A stretch of 35,901 nucleotides of DNA from Bradyrhizobium sp. Lineage in GTDB: Bacteria; Pseudomonadota; Alphaproteobacteria; Rhizobiales; Xanthobacteraceae. The stretch spans positions 1 through 35,901 of the forward strand of contig NZ_JACRAW010000071.1 in assembly GCF_016213215.1 (NCBI RefSeq), in the 5' to 3' direction. Below, piece by piece: positions 8,985 through 17,077 of the stretch; the first letter of the stretch is position 1, and the number at the start of each line of letters is the position of its first letter. The notes below the pieces were generated by a model. It saw only the letters and a program-made list of their open reading frames with translations, was not told the DNA's origin and did not search any database. A program made the position numbers and the translations under genes.

Positions 8985-10733
8985 ATGATGACGTTCAGCG
9001 GCACGCGGCGGAGACTGCTCGGCGCATTCGTGGCTCTGCTCGTTGGCCTCTTGCCGGCGACCGGCCAGGAGGCGCGGCGCTTCTACACGCCGCCCGCACC
9101 TGACACATTTCATGCCGTCGCCGCCGACCATGGCATGGTGGTGGCGCAGGAGAGGATCTCCGCCCGCGTCGGCGCCGAGATTCTGCGCCACGGCGGCAAT
9201 GCCGTGGACGCCGCGGTCGCAACCGGCTTTGCCATGGCTGTCACCTATCCGCGCGCCGGCAATATCGGCGGCGGCGGCTTCATGGTGATTCACTCGGCCG
9301 ACCGCAACGAAGATGTCGCAATCGACTATCGCGAGATCGCTCCTGGCGCCACGACGCGGGATATCTTCCTGGGCGCCGACGGCAAGCCGGACATTGCAAA
9401 ATCGCGCGACTCCGCGCTCGCCATCGGCATACCGGGCACCGTCGCGGGCCTCGCGCTCGCGCTTGAAAAATATGGCTCTGGTCGTTTTACGCTGGCCGAA
9501 TTACTCAAGCCCGCCATCGCGCTTGCGCGCGATGGGTTTGTGGTCAGCGATGACACTGCCGATACCCTGCCGCAATGGTTCCGGCGGCTCGCGCGCTGGC
9601 CATCATCGGCAAGGATTTTCGCAAGCGTCGACGGAGCCCCGCTGCGCGAAGGCGACAGGCTGGTACAGAGCGATCTCGCAACAACGCTCACGGCCATCGC
9701 CGAGCGCGGACCGCGCGCCTTCTATGAAGGCGACCTCGCCGAGAAGCTCGCCAGGGCCGTCACGGAAGCCGGCGGTCTCATGACGACCGAGGACCTTAAG
9801 TCATATGGCGCCCTTATTCGCGAACCCCTGCGCGGGACTTACCGCGGTTATGACATCATCTGCATGCCGCCGCCGTCCTCCGGCGGCACAGTGCTGCTGG
9901 AAACTTTGAACATTCTGGAGGGCGTTCCGCTGTCCTCAACAAAGCAGGGGTCGGCCGAATCGCTGCATTGGTTGATCGAGGCGATGAAGCGGGCCTATGC
10001 CGACAGGGCGCGCTACCTCGGCGATCCGGCCTTCGTGAACGCACCGATCGCGAACCTGGTTGCCAAGGATTACGCCGCCGGGCAGAGGGCGAGCATCAAT
10101 CCCGATCGCGCCACGCCATCGCTCGACATGCTGGCCGGAGCACCGTTGAGGGAAGGCAGCAACACCACACATTTCTCCGTCATCGACGGAAGCGGCAATG
10201 CGGTCAGCAACACCTACACGCTGAACTTCAGCTACGGAGTCGGACTGGTCGCCGAAGGCACCGGCGTGCTGCTCAATAACGAGCTCGACGATTTCACCGC
10301 CGCGCCCGGCGCCTCCAATGCGTTTGGGCTGGTCGGCTTCGAGGCCAACCTGCCCGGACCCGGCAAGCGGCCGCTGTCGTCGATGTCGCCCACCATCGTC
10401 CTGAAGGACGGCAAGCCGGTCCTGGTGACGGGCTCACCCGGCGGCAGCCGGATCATCTCCACCGTGCTGCAGGTGATCATCAACGTGCTGGACTACAGGA
10501 TGGATGTCGCCGCCGCCGTAGCCGCTCCGCGGCTGCATCACCAGTGGCTGCCCGATGAGGTCCGCATCGAGCGCGGCTTTGCCGATGACACGCTTGCGGA
10601 GCTGAAGGCCAGGGGCCACCGGATCGTCGAGCCGATGGGGCAGACCTCCGCCAATTCGATCGCGGTTACCGCAAAAGGCGTGCTGGGCGCAGCCGATCCA
10701 CGCACCCGCGGCACTGAGGCCGCGGGGCAATAG
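8985..10733 (+). CDS. ggt: Gamma-glutamyltransferase (periplasmic)
   Basis: About 582 residues. A signal peptide is visible (MMTFSGTRRRLLGAF...LLPATGQE), placing it in the periplasm. The proenzyme cleaves itself before the conserved Thr in NTTHFSV (about residue 394), which becomes the nucleophile of the small subunit. Other marks are HGGNAVDAAVATGFAMAVTYP, GGGGFMV, PPPSSGGTVLLETLNILEG and the GSPGGSRIISTVLQVIIN block near the C-terminus. It hydrolyses or transfers the gamma-glutamyl group of glutathione and related compounds. The frame is open back to 8700, overlapping the MFS gene; ATG 8985 (or 8988) starts the signal peptide. Convergent with the GST gene with a 10-bp gap. Confidence 0.95.
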   Translation: MMTFSGTRRRLLGAFVALLVGLLPATGQEARRFYTPPAPDTFHAVAADHGMVVAQERISARVGAEILRHGGNAVDAAVATGFAMAVTYPRAGNIGGGGFMVIHSADRNEDVAIDYREIAPGATTRDIFLGADGKPDIAKSRDSALAIGIPGTVAGLALALEKYGSGRFTLAELLKPAIALARDGFVVSDDTADTLPQWFRRLARWPSSARIFASVDGAPLREGDRLVQSDLATTLTAIAERGPRAFYEGDLAEKLARAVTEAGGLMTTEDLKSYGALIREPLRGTYRGYDIICMPPPSSGGTVLLETLNILEGVPLSSTKQGSAESLHWLIEAMKRAYADRARYLGDPAFVNAPIANLVAKDYAAGQRASINPDRATPSLDMLAGAPLREGSNTTHFSVIDGSGNAVSNTYTLNFSYGVGLVAEGTGVLLNNELDDFTAAPGASNAFGLVGFEANLPGPGKRPLSSMSPTIVLKDGKPVLVTGSPGGSRIISTVLQVIINVLDYRMDVAAAVAAPRLHHQWLPDEVRIERGFADDTLAELKARGHRIVEPMGQTSANSIAVTAKGVLGAADPRTRGTEAAGQ

Positions 10734-10743
10734 GCGCATTGCG

Positions 10744-11409
10744 TCAACGTCCGACCTCGAACGGCCCACCCCGCTCCAGCGCCCGCTGATAGGCGGGACG
10801 GGCGTGAATGCGCTCGAGAAACGCCATGGCCCTGGGATGGCCCTGCTCCAGGCCGGCGCGCGCGGCAGCGGCTTCCAACGGAAAGCTCATCTGGATGTCC
10901 GCCGCGGTGAACTCGCTGCCCGCGAACCACTCACTCTTTCCAAGCTCGCTTTCCCAATAATCCATGTGCTGCTTGAGCTGGGGGTTGACGAGCATTGTCA
11001 GAGCCTGGCTCGTGACCTTGCGAACCAGGGGACGCAGCAGCGCGGGGGCGCGCTTGGGCATCAACGTGAACAGGAGTTTCAGGAGCAGCGGCTGCATCGC
11101 CGAGCCCTCGGCATAATGCAGCCAATAGGTGTAGCGCAGCCGCTCCGGCGTGTTCGGGGGCGGGATCAGCCGGGCGTTGCCGTAGGTGGCGACGATGTAC
11201 TCGATGATCGCGCCCGATTCGGCGATGGTGTTGCCGTTGTCGGTGATAACGGGCGACTTGCCGAGCGGATGAATGGCGCGCAATTCCTTTGGCGCCCGCA
11301 TATCCGGCTGACGCTGATAGCGGACGATCTCGTAAGCGACGCCGAGCTCTTCGAGCAGCCAGAGTACGCGCTGCGAACGCGAATTGTTGAGGTGGTGAAC
11401 GGTCAGCAT
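10744..11409 (-). CDS. Glutathione S-transferase
   Basis: 221 residues with the two-domain soluble GST architecture. The N-terminal thioredoxin-like domain has NNSRSQRVLWLLEELGVAYE and the cis-proline/glutathione-binding KSPVITDNGNTIAESGAIIEYI motif; the helical C-terminal domain carries WFAGSEFTAADIQMSFPL, with the conserved N-capping Asp. Cytoplasmic conjugation or reduction using glutathione. The Ser in NNSRS is at the position of the usual catalytic Ser/Cys/Tyr. It ends 10 bases from the ggt stop, so two glutathione-related genes face each other, which may be coincidental. Its start lies 133 bases from the DUF2239 start, with the twin ACCCGGGT sites between them. Confidence 0.93.
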   Translation of the reverse strand: MLTVHHLNNSRSQRVLWLLEELGVAYEIVRYQRQPDMRAPKELRAIHPLGKSPVITDNGNTIAESGAIIEYIVATYGNARLIPPPNTPERLRYTYWLHYAEGSAMQPLLLKLLFTLMPKRAPALLRPLVRKVTSQALTMLVNPQLKQHMDYWESELGKSEWFAGSEFTAADIQMSFPLEAAAARAGLEQGHPRAMAFLERIHARPAYQRALERGGPFEVGR

Positions 11410-11476
11410 GGGCTTCCCCCTATCTTGGATGCTTCCTGCCAGTGATGCGCAGGAAAGTCGAGGCGGACCATGTTTT

Positions 11477-11519
11477 ACCCGGGTGTAATTGACGGCCCCA
11501 ATTCACCCGGGTATAATTG
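11477..11519. promoter_or_regulatory. Twin ACCCGGGT-TAATT sites, likely operator pair
   Basis: ACCCGGGTGTAATTG (11477-11491) and ACCCGGGTATAATTG (11505-11519) are direct repeats differing at one base, with starts 28 bp apart. Each contains the perfect 8-base palindrome ACCCGGGT, and the bases between them include a dyad TAATTG/CAATT. They lie between the divergent GST and DUF2239 genes, 23 bases before the DUF2239 start codon. TATAAT-like bases inside the second copy could double as a -10 box. The regulator is not identifiable here. Confidence 0.6.
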
Positions 11520-11541
11520 GTTCCGAAATGGAGATGCCGTC

Positions 11542-12162
11542 ATGAACTCACAGCCCACCTGTTTCGCCTTCGACGGCGACCGTTGCATCGCCTCCGGCGG
11601 CCTTGCCGCCGTGGTGCGCGCCGCGAAGCAGGCACTCGACAACAGGCCTGACGCCTTCGTCCTTGTCTTCGACGCGACCTGCGGACCGGTTGAAATCGAT
11701 TTTCGCGGGAGCGTGGACGACGTCATTGCGCGACTTGCGGCGGCCGAGGATACCGCGCCGGCTGCGACCCGCGGGCCAGGCCGGCCGAAACTCGGCGTGG
11801 TTGCGCGGGAGGTGACGCTGTTGCCGCGGCATTGGGACTGGCTGGCGCAGCAGCCGGGCGGCGCCTCGGTGGCGCTGCGTCGGCTCGTCGACGAGGCGCG
11901 ACGTGCGAACAGGGACAGGGACCAGATCCGGCAGGCCCAGGAAACGGCTTATCGCTTCATCGCTGCGATGGGTGAGAACAAGCCGCATTACGAAGAAGTA
12001 GCGCGCGCGCTGTTCGCGCGCGACGCGGCCGGCTTCGAGAAATGGACCTCGAACTGGCCCGCCGATGTGCGCGATCAATCGCGGCGGCTCGCTGCCGCCG
12101 CCTTCGAAGATCAAGCCGACGCTCAGGATCGAGCGATTGAAACGACGCCCGTGACCGGCTAG
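11542..12162 (+). CDS. DUF2239 family protein
   Basis: 206 residues, cytoplasmic by composition. The family core is visible: an N-terminal domain (CFAFDGDRCIASGGLAAVVRAAK, VLVFDATCGPVEIDFRGS), a GPGRPKLGVVAREVTLLPRHWDWLAQQPGGASVALRRLVDEARR segment resembling a ribbon-helix-helix/DNA-binding-like block (read here in pieces: GRPKLGV, VTLLPRHWDWL, GGASVALRRLVDEAR), and a helical C-terminus. The function of DUF2239 is unknown to me; the GRPKLGV...EVTL pattern suggests DNA binding and possible autoregulation. ATG 11542 is preceded by GGAG with an 8-base gap; an upstream in-frame ATG at 11470 would run through the operator-like repeats and is rejected. Confidence 0.8.
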   Translation: MNSQPTCFAFDGDRCIASGGLAAVVRAAKQALDNRPDAFVLVFDATCGPVEIDFRGSVDDVIARLAAAEDTAPAATRGPGRPKLGVVAREVTLLPRHWDWLAQQPGGASVALRRLVDEARRANRDRDQIRQAQETAYRFIAAMGENKPHYEEVARALFARDAAGFEKWTSNWPADVRDQSRRLAAAAFEDQADAQDRAIETTPVTG

Positions 12163-12209
12163 GTTCGGGTTGCATGATGTTGATCATATAAGAAACTTGG
12201 GAGGCTTTA

Positions 12210-12815
12210 GTGAGCTCAAATCCGCAATTCCTGTTCGACTTCGGCAGCCCCAATGCCTTTTTGAGCCATGAAGCGATTCCGGCGATCGAAAAGCGAATCG
12301 GTGTCAAATTCGAATATGTGCCGATCCTGCTGGGGGGCATCTTCAAGGCGACCAACAACAGGTCGCCCGCCGAGACGCTCGCCGGCGTGAAGAACAAGCG
12401 CGAATTTCACGCTATCGAGACCGAGCGCTTCCTCAAGCGCTTCGACGTCAAGCCCTACGTGATGAACCCGTTCTTTCCGGTCAACACCCTGAACCTGATG
12501 CGGGCCGCCGTGGCGGCGCAATTGGAGGGAGTGTTCGAGCCCTACGTCGAGGCTGCATTCCATCACATGTGGCGCCAGCCGAAGAAGATGGATGATCCCG
12601 AGGTTGCCATCAAGGCGCTGACCTCCTCCGGGATCGACGCGCAGAAGCTGTTCGCGCGCGCGCAGGAATCGGACGTCAAGGCCAGGCTGATCGAGAACAC
12701 CCAGTCCGCCGTCGAGCGCGGCGCCTTCGGCTCGCCGACCTTCTTCGTCGGCAAGGAAATGTTCTTCGGCAAGGAACAGCTTCGGGACGTCGAGGAGATG
12801 ATCCTGGGGAAATGA
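12210..12815 (+). CDS. DsbA-fold 2-hydroxychromene-2-carboxylate isomerase-like protein (kappa GST family)
   Basis: 201 residues with a thioredoxin/DsbA fold lacking CXXC. FDFGSPNAFLSHEAIPAIEK at the N-terminus has the Ser of the SPxx motif that replaces the redox Cys in HCCA isomerases and kappa-class GSTs; GAFGSPTFFVGKEMFFGKEQL near the C-terminus is the cis-Pro loop and signature. Family members use glutathione to isomerise chromene carboxylates in naphthalene degradation, but many are general glutathione-dependent enzymes; no aromatic pathway is nearby. GTG start at 12210 is supported by GGGAGG (12199-12204) 5 bases upstream. Followed 115 bp later by panE. Confidence 0.87.
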   Translation: MSSNPQFLFDFGSPNAFLSHEAIPAIEKRIGVKFEYVPILLGGIFKATNNRSPAETLAGVKNKREFHAIETERFLKRFDVKPYVMNPFFPVNTLNLMRAAVAAQLEGVFEPYVEAAFHHMWRQPKKMDDPEVAIKALTSSGIDAQKLFARAQESDVKARLIENTQSAVERGAFGSPTFFVGKEMFFGKEQLRDVEEMILGK

Positions 12816-12930
12816 AGGCAAGCGAATCGCGGGTAGCCAATAGTGATTGGAATTGGCACCCGCCATTCGCTATTCCCTGTTTCGCCATTCGCTTTTGACC
12901 GAAAAAGGACCGAGACAACGGAGCATCCCG

Positions 12931-13854
12931 ATGCGCATTCTCGTGGTCGGCGCCGGTGCCATCGGCGGGTATTTTGGCGGACGGCTGCTGCAGGCCGGCT
13001 GCGACGTCACGTTCCTGGTCCGGCCGCGCCGCGCCGCCGAACTCGCCAGCGCGGGGCTCGTGATCAGGAGCCCGAGCGGAGATGTCACCCTGAAGAAGCC
13101 GCCGACTGTTCAGGCAGACAAGCTTTCCGGCAAGTTCGACGTGGTGCTCTTAAGCTGCAAGGCTTTCGATCTTGACGATGCCGTCAGATCCTTTGCAGCG
13201 GCGGTGGGCCCGCAGACGTCGATCATTCCGCTGCTCAACGGCATGCGCCATCTCGACGTGCTCGACGGGAAATTCGGTGCCGAGCGCGTGCTCGGCGGGC
13301 TGTGCGCGATCGCGGCGACGCTCAACGAGCAGCGCGAGGTGGTGCAGTTGCACCCGATGCAGTCGCTGACTTTCGGCGAGCGCGACGGCAGCCTGCCGGA
13401 CCGTGTCCGCGCCATCGCGGACGAGTTCAAGCGCGGGAACTTTGGCGCTGCGGCGAGCGAACACATCATGCAGGACATGTGGGAGAAGTGGGTGTTTCTC
13501 GCTTCGCTTGCGGCTGCAACCAGCCTGATGCGCGCATCCGTCGGGACGATCCTTGCCGTTCCCGGCGGCAAGGAGTTCATGCTCGGCATGCTCGATGAAT
13601 GCAGCAGCACCGCGGCCGCGCAAGGATTTCCGCCCGGGGGGCCTTTCTTCGAGCGCGTCAAGGGGCAACTCACGACCGAGGGCTCACCAATGACTGCTTC
13701 CATGTTCCGCGACATCAAGGCCGGCCTGCCCGTCGAGGCCGATCATGTCATTGGCGATCTGGTCGCGCGCGCGGATGCCAGCAAGGTTCCCGTGCCGAAA
13801 CTGCGCGTCGCCTACACCCATCTGAAGGCTTATGAGAAGCAGCGCGTGACGTAA
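12931..13854 (+). CDS. panE: 2-dehydropantoate 2-reductase (ketopantoate reductase)
   Basis: 307 residues. The N-terminal Rossmann domain begins at once with MRILVVGAGAIGGYFGG, the NADPH-binding loop. LLSCKAFDLDDA holds the substrate/cofactor lysine, and DMWEKWVFLASLAA has the catalytic Lys of the C-terminal helical domain; EADHVIGDLVARA is the conserved C-terminal block. It reduces ketopantoate to pantoate for CoA synthesis; several paralogues of this fold act on other 2-keto acids, so the exact substrate is probable rather than certain. ATG 12931 has GGAG 7 bases upstream. The open frame extends to 12847, but that part has no conserved content. Confidence 0.9.
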   Translation: MRILVVGAGAIGGYFGGRLLQAGCDVTFLVRPRRAAELASAGLVIRSPSGDVTLKKPPTVQADKLSGKFDVVLLSCKAFDLDDAVRSFAAAVGPQTSIIPLLNGMRHLDVLDGKFGAERVLGGLCAIAATLNEQREVVQLHPMQSLTFGERDGSLPDRVRAIADEFKRGNFGAAASEHIMQDMWEKWVFLASLAAATSLMRASVGTILAVPGGKEFMLGMLDECSSTAAAQGFPPGGPFFERVKGQLTTEGSPMTASMFRDIKAGLPVEADHVIGDLVARADASKVPVPKLRVAYTHLKAYEKQRVT

Positions 13855-14079
13855 AACGCGCGCTTGGATCTTTGGCGTCATTCCGGCGAGAGGTCGATCA
13901 GCATTATTTGCTGCAATGCGCCAGATACTTGGCGAGCACGCAGGATCTTCATGACGGCTCGCCGCGGTGACCGGCGCTGATGATGTCACCAACCGCGATC
14001 CAGGGTCGCCAGTACGCGGCAGGAGACCAGCCAGCAGCAACTGGCCCGTTCACGTCCAATTTCGGCGTTCTTGGGAAAC

Positions 14080-14154
<75 letters not shown>

Positions 14155-14355
14155 ATCCGTGAGCGGCGCCGGTGGCGCCGTCAACGGCAGACCTATGCCA
14201 AATGCCGCCGGCTAATGCAACAGCTACGGGCGACTTCAAAACGGGTCCGAGACGGAATCTTGGCCCAACGGGGACATACCAAGCCGAAAACCGCCGAGGA
14301 CCGGTTCCAATGGATTGAAAATGCGCTCCATAACCGCCAATTAAGGGAACAGCCC

Positions 14356-14395
14356 GGCGCCAGCCACTGTGGCGCCGCGAGAGACGGCTTTTTTT
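14356..14395 (+). terminator. Hairpin with following T run upstream of the thioredoxin gene
   Basis: GGCGCCA (14356-14362) and TGGCGCC (14370-14376) form a 7-bp stem with a 7-base loop; a run of seven T follows at 14389-14395, 12 bases beyond the stem. It lies 22 bases before the thioredoxin-TPR start codon. It might terminate upstream transcription or act as a leader structure; the gap between stem and T run makes an efficient terminator doubtful. Confidence 0.4.
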
Positions 14396-14417
14396 CTGAC
14401 ATCCGACGAGGAATCCC

Positions 14418-15338
14418 GTGACGATCATTGACCAGGGTAACGGCGCGGCGCCACAGGCGCCTGATCTGATCAAGGACACGACCACCCAGACCTTCGTTAA
14501 GGACGTCATCGAGGAATCGAAGCGGCAACCGGTGCTGATCGATTTTTGGGCGGAGTGGTGCGGCCCGTGCCGGCAGCTCACTCCCCTCCTGGAAAAGGCG
14601 GTTCGGGCCGCAAAAGGCAAGGTCAAGCTGGTCAAGATGAATATCGACCAGCATCCGGCCATTCCGGGCCAGATGGGCATCCAGTCGATCCCGGCCGTCA
14701 TCGCCTTCGTAAACGGGCAGCCGGCCGACGGCTTCATGGGTGCGCTGCCGGAAAGTCAGGTCAGTGCCTTCATCGACCGCCTGACCCAGGGGGTGGCCGC
14801 CCCCGGCGAGGCCAACATTGCCGAGATCCTGAAAGAGGCGGACGCGGTGCTTGCGGAAGGCGATGCCGCAACCGCGGCCCAGATCTATGCCGAGGCCTTG
14901 GCGGTGGATGCCACCAACATCGCCGCCCTCGCCGGGCTGGCAAAATGCTACGTCAGCACCGGGGCCGTCGAACAGGCCAAGAAGACCCTCGCCATGGTCC
15001 CGGAATCCAAGCGAAACGATGCCGCGGTCAAGGCCGTCCAGGCCGCCATCGATCTCGCCGAGCAAGCCGAATCATTGGGGCCGATCGCCGAGCTAGAACA
15101 GAAAGTCGCCGCAAACCCGCTCGATCATCAGGCGCGGTTCGATCTTGCAACCGCGCTGAACGCCCAGGGCAAGCGACAGGCCGCCACCGATCACCTGCTC
15201 GAGATCATCAGGCGAGACCGCAAATGGAACGATGACGGTGCACGCAGACAGCTGGTGCAGTTCTTCGAGGCTTGGGGCGGTACCGACGAAGCAACGGTCG
15301 AAGGACGCAAACGGCTGTCGACGATCTTGTTCTCATAG
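14418..15338 (+). CDS. Thioredoxin-TPR protein (YbbN/CnoX-like co-chaperone)
   Basis: 306 residues, cytoplasmic. Residues about 20-125 form a thioredoxin domain with an intact active site WAEWCGPC (Cys48/Cys51) and the cis-Pro loop QSIPAVIAF. Residues about 135-300 form tetratricopeptide-like helices (ANIAEILKEADAVLAEGDAATAA..., ALAGLAKCYVSTGAVEQAKKTL). This arrangement matches YbbN/CnoX, which passes stress-unfolded proteins to GroEL/DnaK. E. coli CnoX has lost the redox motif whereas CnoX proteins with CGPC, as here, can also reduce disulfides. GTG start at 14418 with GAGGA about 6 bases upstream. The LON-domain gene follows after 40 bp, probably in the same transcript. Confidence 0.92.
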   Translation: MTIIDQGNGAAPQAPDLIKDTTTQTFVKDVIEESKRQPVLIDFWAEWCGPCRQLTPLLEKAVRAAKGKVKLVKMNIDQHPAIPGQMGIQSIPAVIAFVNGQPADGFMGALPESQVSAFIDRLTQGVAAPGEANIAEILKEADAVLAEGDAATAAQIYAEALAVDATNIAALAGLAKCYVSTGAVEQAKKTLAMVPESKRNDAAVKAVQAAIDLAEQAESLGPIAELEQKVAANPLDHQARFDLATALNAQGKRQAATDHLLEIIRRDRKWNDDGARRQLVQFFEAWGGTDEATVEGRKRLSTILFS

Positions 15339-15378
15339 GCGCCTCATGCGTTAGCCAGCACCGGGGACCGGGCACCAG

Positions 15379-16056
15379 ATGCCGATCAACATCGAATATC
15401 GCGGGCCCGCAGACCTTCCCGAGGTGATCCCTGTCTTTCCGCTGGCCGGGGCCTTGCTGCTGCCGCGCGGGCAGATGCCCCTCAACATCTTCGAGCCGCG
15501 CTATCTTGCGATGGTCGACGATGCCTTTCGCGACGGCCACCGCCTCATCGGCATGATCCAGCCGGACGTCACCCATTCGCCGAACGAACAAAAGCCGGCG
15601 CTGTTTCGCGTCGGCTGCGTCGGCCGCGTCACCCAGCTCGCCGAATCCGGTGACGGCCGCTATATCCTCGAACTCACCGGAATTGCGCGCTTCAAGGTGG
15701 TCCAGGAGCTGGAGGAGGTCCTGACCCCTTACCGGCAATGCAAGGTGGATTTCTTTGCCTTTAAGGACGACTTCACTGCGCGCAAGGGCGAACAAGAGGT
15801 CAACCGCGAGGCCTTGCTGGTCGCGCTTGCCGCGTTCCTGAAAGCCAACAATCTCAAGGTCGATTGGGAAGGCGTCGAGAGCGCGCCCAACGAGGCGCTG
15901 GTCAACGCGCTGGCCATGATGTCGCCGTACGGTCCGGCGGAGAAGCAGGCGATGCTGGAAGCGCCGGACCTGAAGACCCGCGCGGAAATCCTGATCGCGG
16001 TTACCGAGATGGACCTCGCCAAGAAACGTACCAGCGGCGATCCGCCGCTGCAGTAG
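15379..16056 (+). CDS. LON peptidase substrate-binding-domain protein
   Basis: 225 residues consisting of only the N-terminal substrate-binding (LAN/ASCH-like) domain of Lon: IPVFPLAGALLLPRGQMPLNIFEPRYLAMVDDA at the start, read as VFPLAGALLLPRG followed by FEPRY, then GCVGRVTQL and GRYILELTGIARFKV. There is no AAA+ or protease domain, so it cannot degrade proteins; its role is unknown, although the same stand-alone domain commonly neighbours YbbN-type thioredoxins, hinting at a protein-quality link. Starts 40 bp after the thioredoxin-TPR gene. Convergent with the small membrane protein gene (16-bp gap). Confidence 0.92.
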   Translation: MPINIEYRGPADLPEVIPVFPLAGALLLPRGQMPLNIFEPRYLAMVDDAFRDGHRLIGMIQPDVTHSPNEQKPALFRVGCVGRVTQLAESGDGRYILELTGIARFKVVQELEEVLTPYRQCKVDFFAFKDDFTARKGEQEVNREALLVALAAFLKANNLKVDWEGVESAPNEALVNALAMMSPYGPAEKQAMLEAPDLKTRAEILIAVTEMDLAKKRTSGDPPLQ

Positions 16057-16072
16057 CGCTCTCGACTTCCCT

Positions 16073-16423
16073 TCAATAGCCCGCCACCGCCATGGCGACG
16101 ATGGCGCTCAGCGCCATCCAGCCAAAATGGCGGCCGCGCGTCGCCCAGGCGTTGGCGACGGCGGCGAATGCGAACACACAAGCCAGTGTAATGACGATCC
16201 AATGGCGCGCCGGTGCGGACGCCATCCAGGGCGTGGCGATCAAGAGAATGCCGCCGCCAGCCCATGCCACGGTACTGGTCTGCCACACCAGGCGGATGAG
16301 GGTCCTGAGCTGCACGGGCTCGATCTGTACCCTTGGAAAGACCTTCATTTCGCCGACGAGGCCATGGATCACGGCGACGATGATCGCGGCAACTCCGGCG
16401 CATTGGAGCAGCAAATCGCGCAT
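16073..16423 (-). CDS. Small four-helix membrane protein next to TetR regulator
   Basis: 116 residues with four hydrophobic segments (about 5-22, 45-65, 72-92, 97-115) and little soluble sequence: an inner-membrane protein of unknown function. No named family is recognised. It is transcribed divergently from the TetR gene. The ATG at 16423 has GGAGGAGA just upstream on the reverse strand. The two dyad operators at 16446 and 16489 lie directly before this Shine-Dalgarno, so the gene is the most likely target of the adjacent regulator. Confidence 0.8.
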   Translation of the reverse strand: MRDLLLQCAGVAAIIVAVIHGLVGEMKVFPRVQIEPVQLRTLIRLVWQTSTVAWAGGGILLIATPWMASAPARHWIVITLACVFAFAAVANAWATRGRHFGWMALSAIVAMAVAGY

Positions 16424-16445
16424 GGATTTCTCCTCCGCTCATCAA

Positions 16446-16463
16446 CCATACAGTTGTGTATGG
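16446..16463. promoter_or_regulatory. TetR-type operator 1 (CCATACA dyad)
   Basis: CCATACAGTTGTGTATGG is a perfect 7-base inverted repeat (CCATACA/TGTATGG) with a 4-base spacer. It lies in the divergent promoter region, next to the membrane-protein Shine-Dalgarno. The near-identical second copy starts 43 bp away, about four helical turns. Confidence 0.75.
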
Positions 16464-16471
16464 CACTACGT

Positions 16472-16487
16472 CAAGCGATAGCGCTTG
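16472..16487. promoter_or_regulatory. Central dyad CAAGCG-ATAG-CGCTTG
   Basis: A perfect 6-base inverted repeat (CAAGCG 16472-16477, CGCTTG 16482-16487) with a 4-base spacer sits between the two CCATACA dyads. It may be a third protein site or part of the promoter; it is different in sequence from the flanking dyads. Confidence 0.4.
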
Positions 16488-16488
16488 T

Positions 16489-16506
16489 CAATACAGTAGT
16501 GTATGG
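16489..16506. promoter_or_regulatory. TetR-type operator 2 (CCATACA-like dyad)
   Basis: CAATACAGTAGTGTATGG repeats the first dyad with one mismatch in the left arm (CAATACA for CCATACA) and a changed spacer (GTAG). It ends 25 bases before the TetR start codon at 16532, consistent with autorepression. Confidence 0.75.
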
Positions 16507-16531
16507 TTGCCGCACTTTGCGGATGGAGGCC

Positions 16532-17068
16532 ATGACCGACCAACTTTCCGCCGACGACTGGATCGCCCAGGGACTGAAGGCGCTCGCGCGGCGCGGATTC
16601 ACCGCGCTCAAGGCCGAGCCGCTGGCGAAAGCAATGGGCGTCTCGCGCGGCAGCTTCTATTGGCATTTCGCCGATCTTTCCGCGTTCCACGCCGCCGTCC
16701 TGAAACGCTGGCGCGAGGTCGCGGCCGAGCAGATCATCGCCGACGTCGAGGCGGGAACGGGCGACGATCCGCTGCGCACATTGCTGCGGCGGGCCTTCGT
16801 CGCCCGGCTCGATCTCGAGCGGGCGGTCCGCAACTGGGCCGCCTTCGATCCCACGGCGCAGGCCGCCGTGCGGGCCATCGATCGCCGGCGGCTGGACTAT
16901 GTTCAAGGCCTGATCGAGAAGCACGGGCTGACGCCGGCCCAGGCACGGACGCGCGCGCAAATTCTCTATTGGACTTTCCTCGGTTTTGCCCTGTCGAAGC
17001 CGGAGCTGCCGGCTCCGCGCTTGCATAAGCTCGTGGAAGATCTTCTGCAGATGGTGGTCTCGCGTTGA
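16532..17068 (+). CDS. TetR family transcriptional regulator
   Basis: 178 residues. Helices 1-4 form the TetR DNA-binding domain (LKALARRGFTALKAEPLAKAMGVSRGSFYWHFADLSAF, seen as GFTALKAEPLAKAMGVSRG and SFYWHF). The C-terminal ligand/dimer domain is unremarkable and ends in LPAPRLHKLVEDLLQ. Start is uncertain: ATG 16532 has GGAGG only 2 bases upstream; ATG 16523 (adding MEA) is possible, and the frame is open further up across operator 2. Very likely autoregulated through the dyads at 16446 and 16489, and it probably controls the divergent membrane protein. The inducer is unknown. Convergent with the FTR1 permease gene (9-bp gap). Confidence 0.9.
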   Translation: MTDQLSADDWIAQGLKALARRGFTALKAEPLAKAMGVSRGSFYWHFADLSAFHAAVLKRWREVAAEQIIADVEAGTGDDPLRTLLRRAFVARLDLERAVRNWAAFDPTAQAAVRAIDRRRLDYVQGLIEKHGLTPAQARTRAQILYWTFLGFALSKPELPAPRLHKLVEDLLQMVVSR

Positions 17069-17077
17069 TCGCGCGGA

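Noticed and set aside
13870..13900. GTCATTCCGGCGAG fragment after panE
   Set aside because: Resembles one arm of the palindromic repeat but has no partner arm; too short to call a copy.
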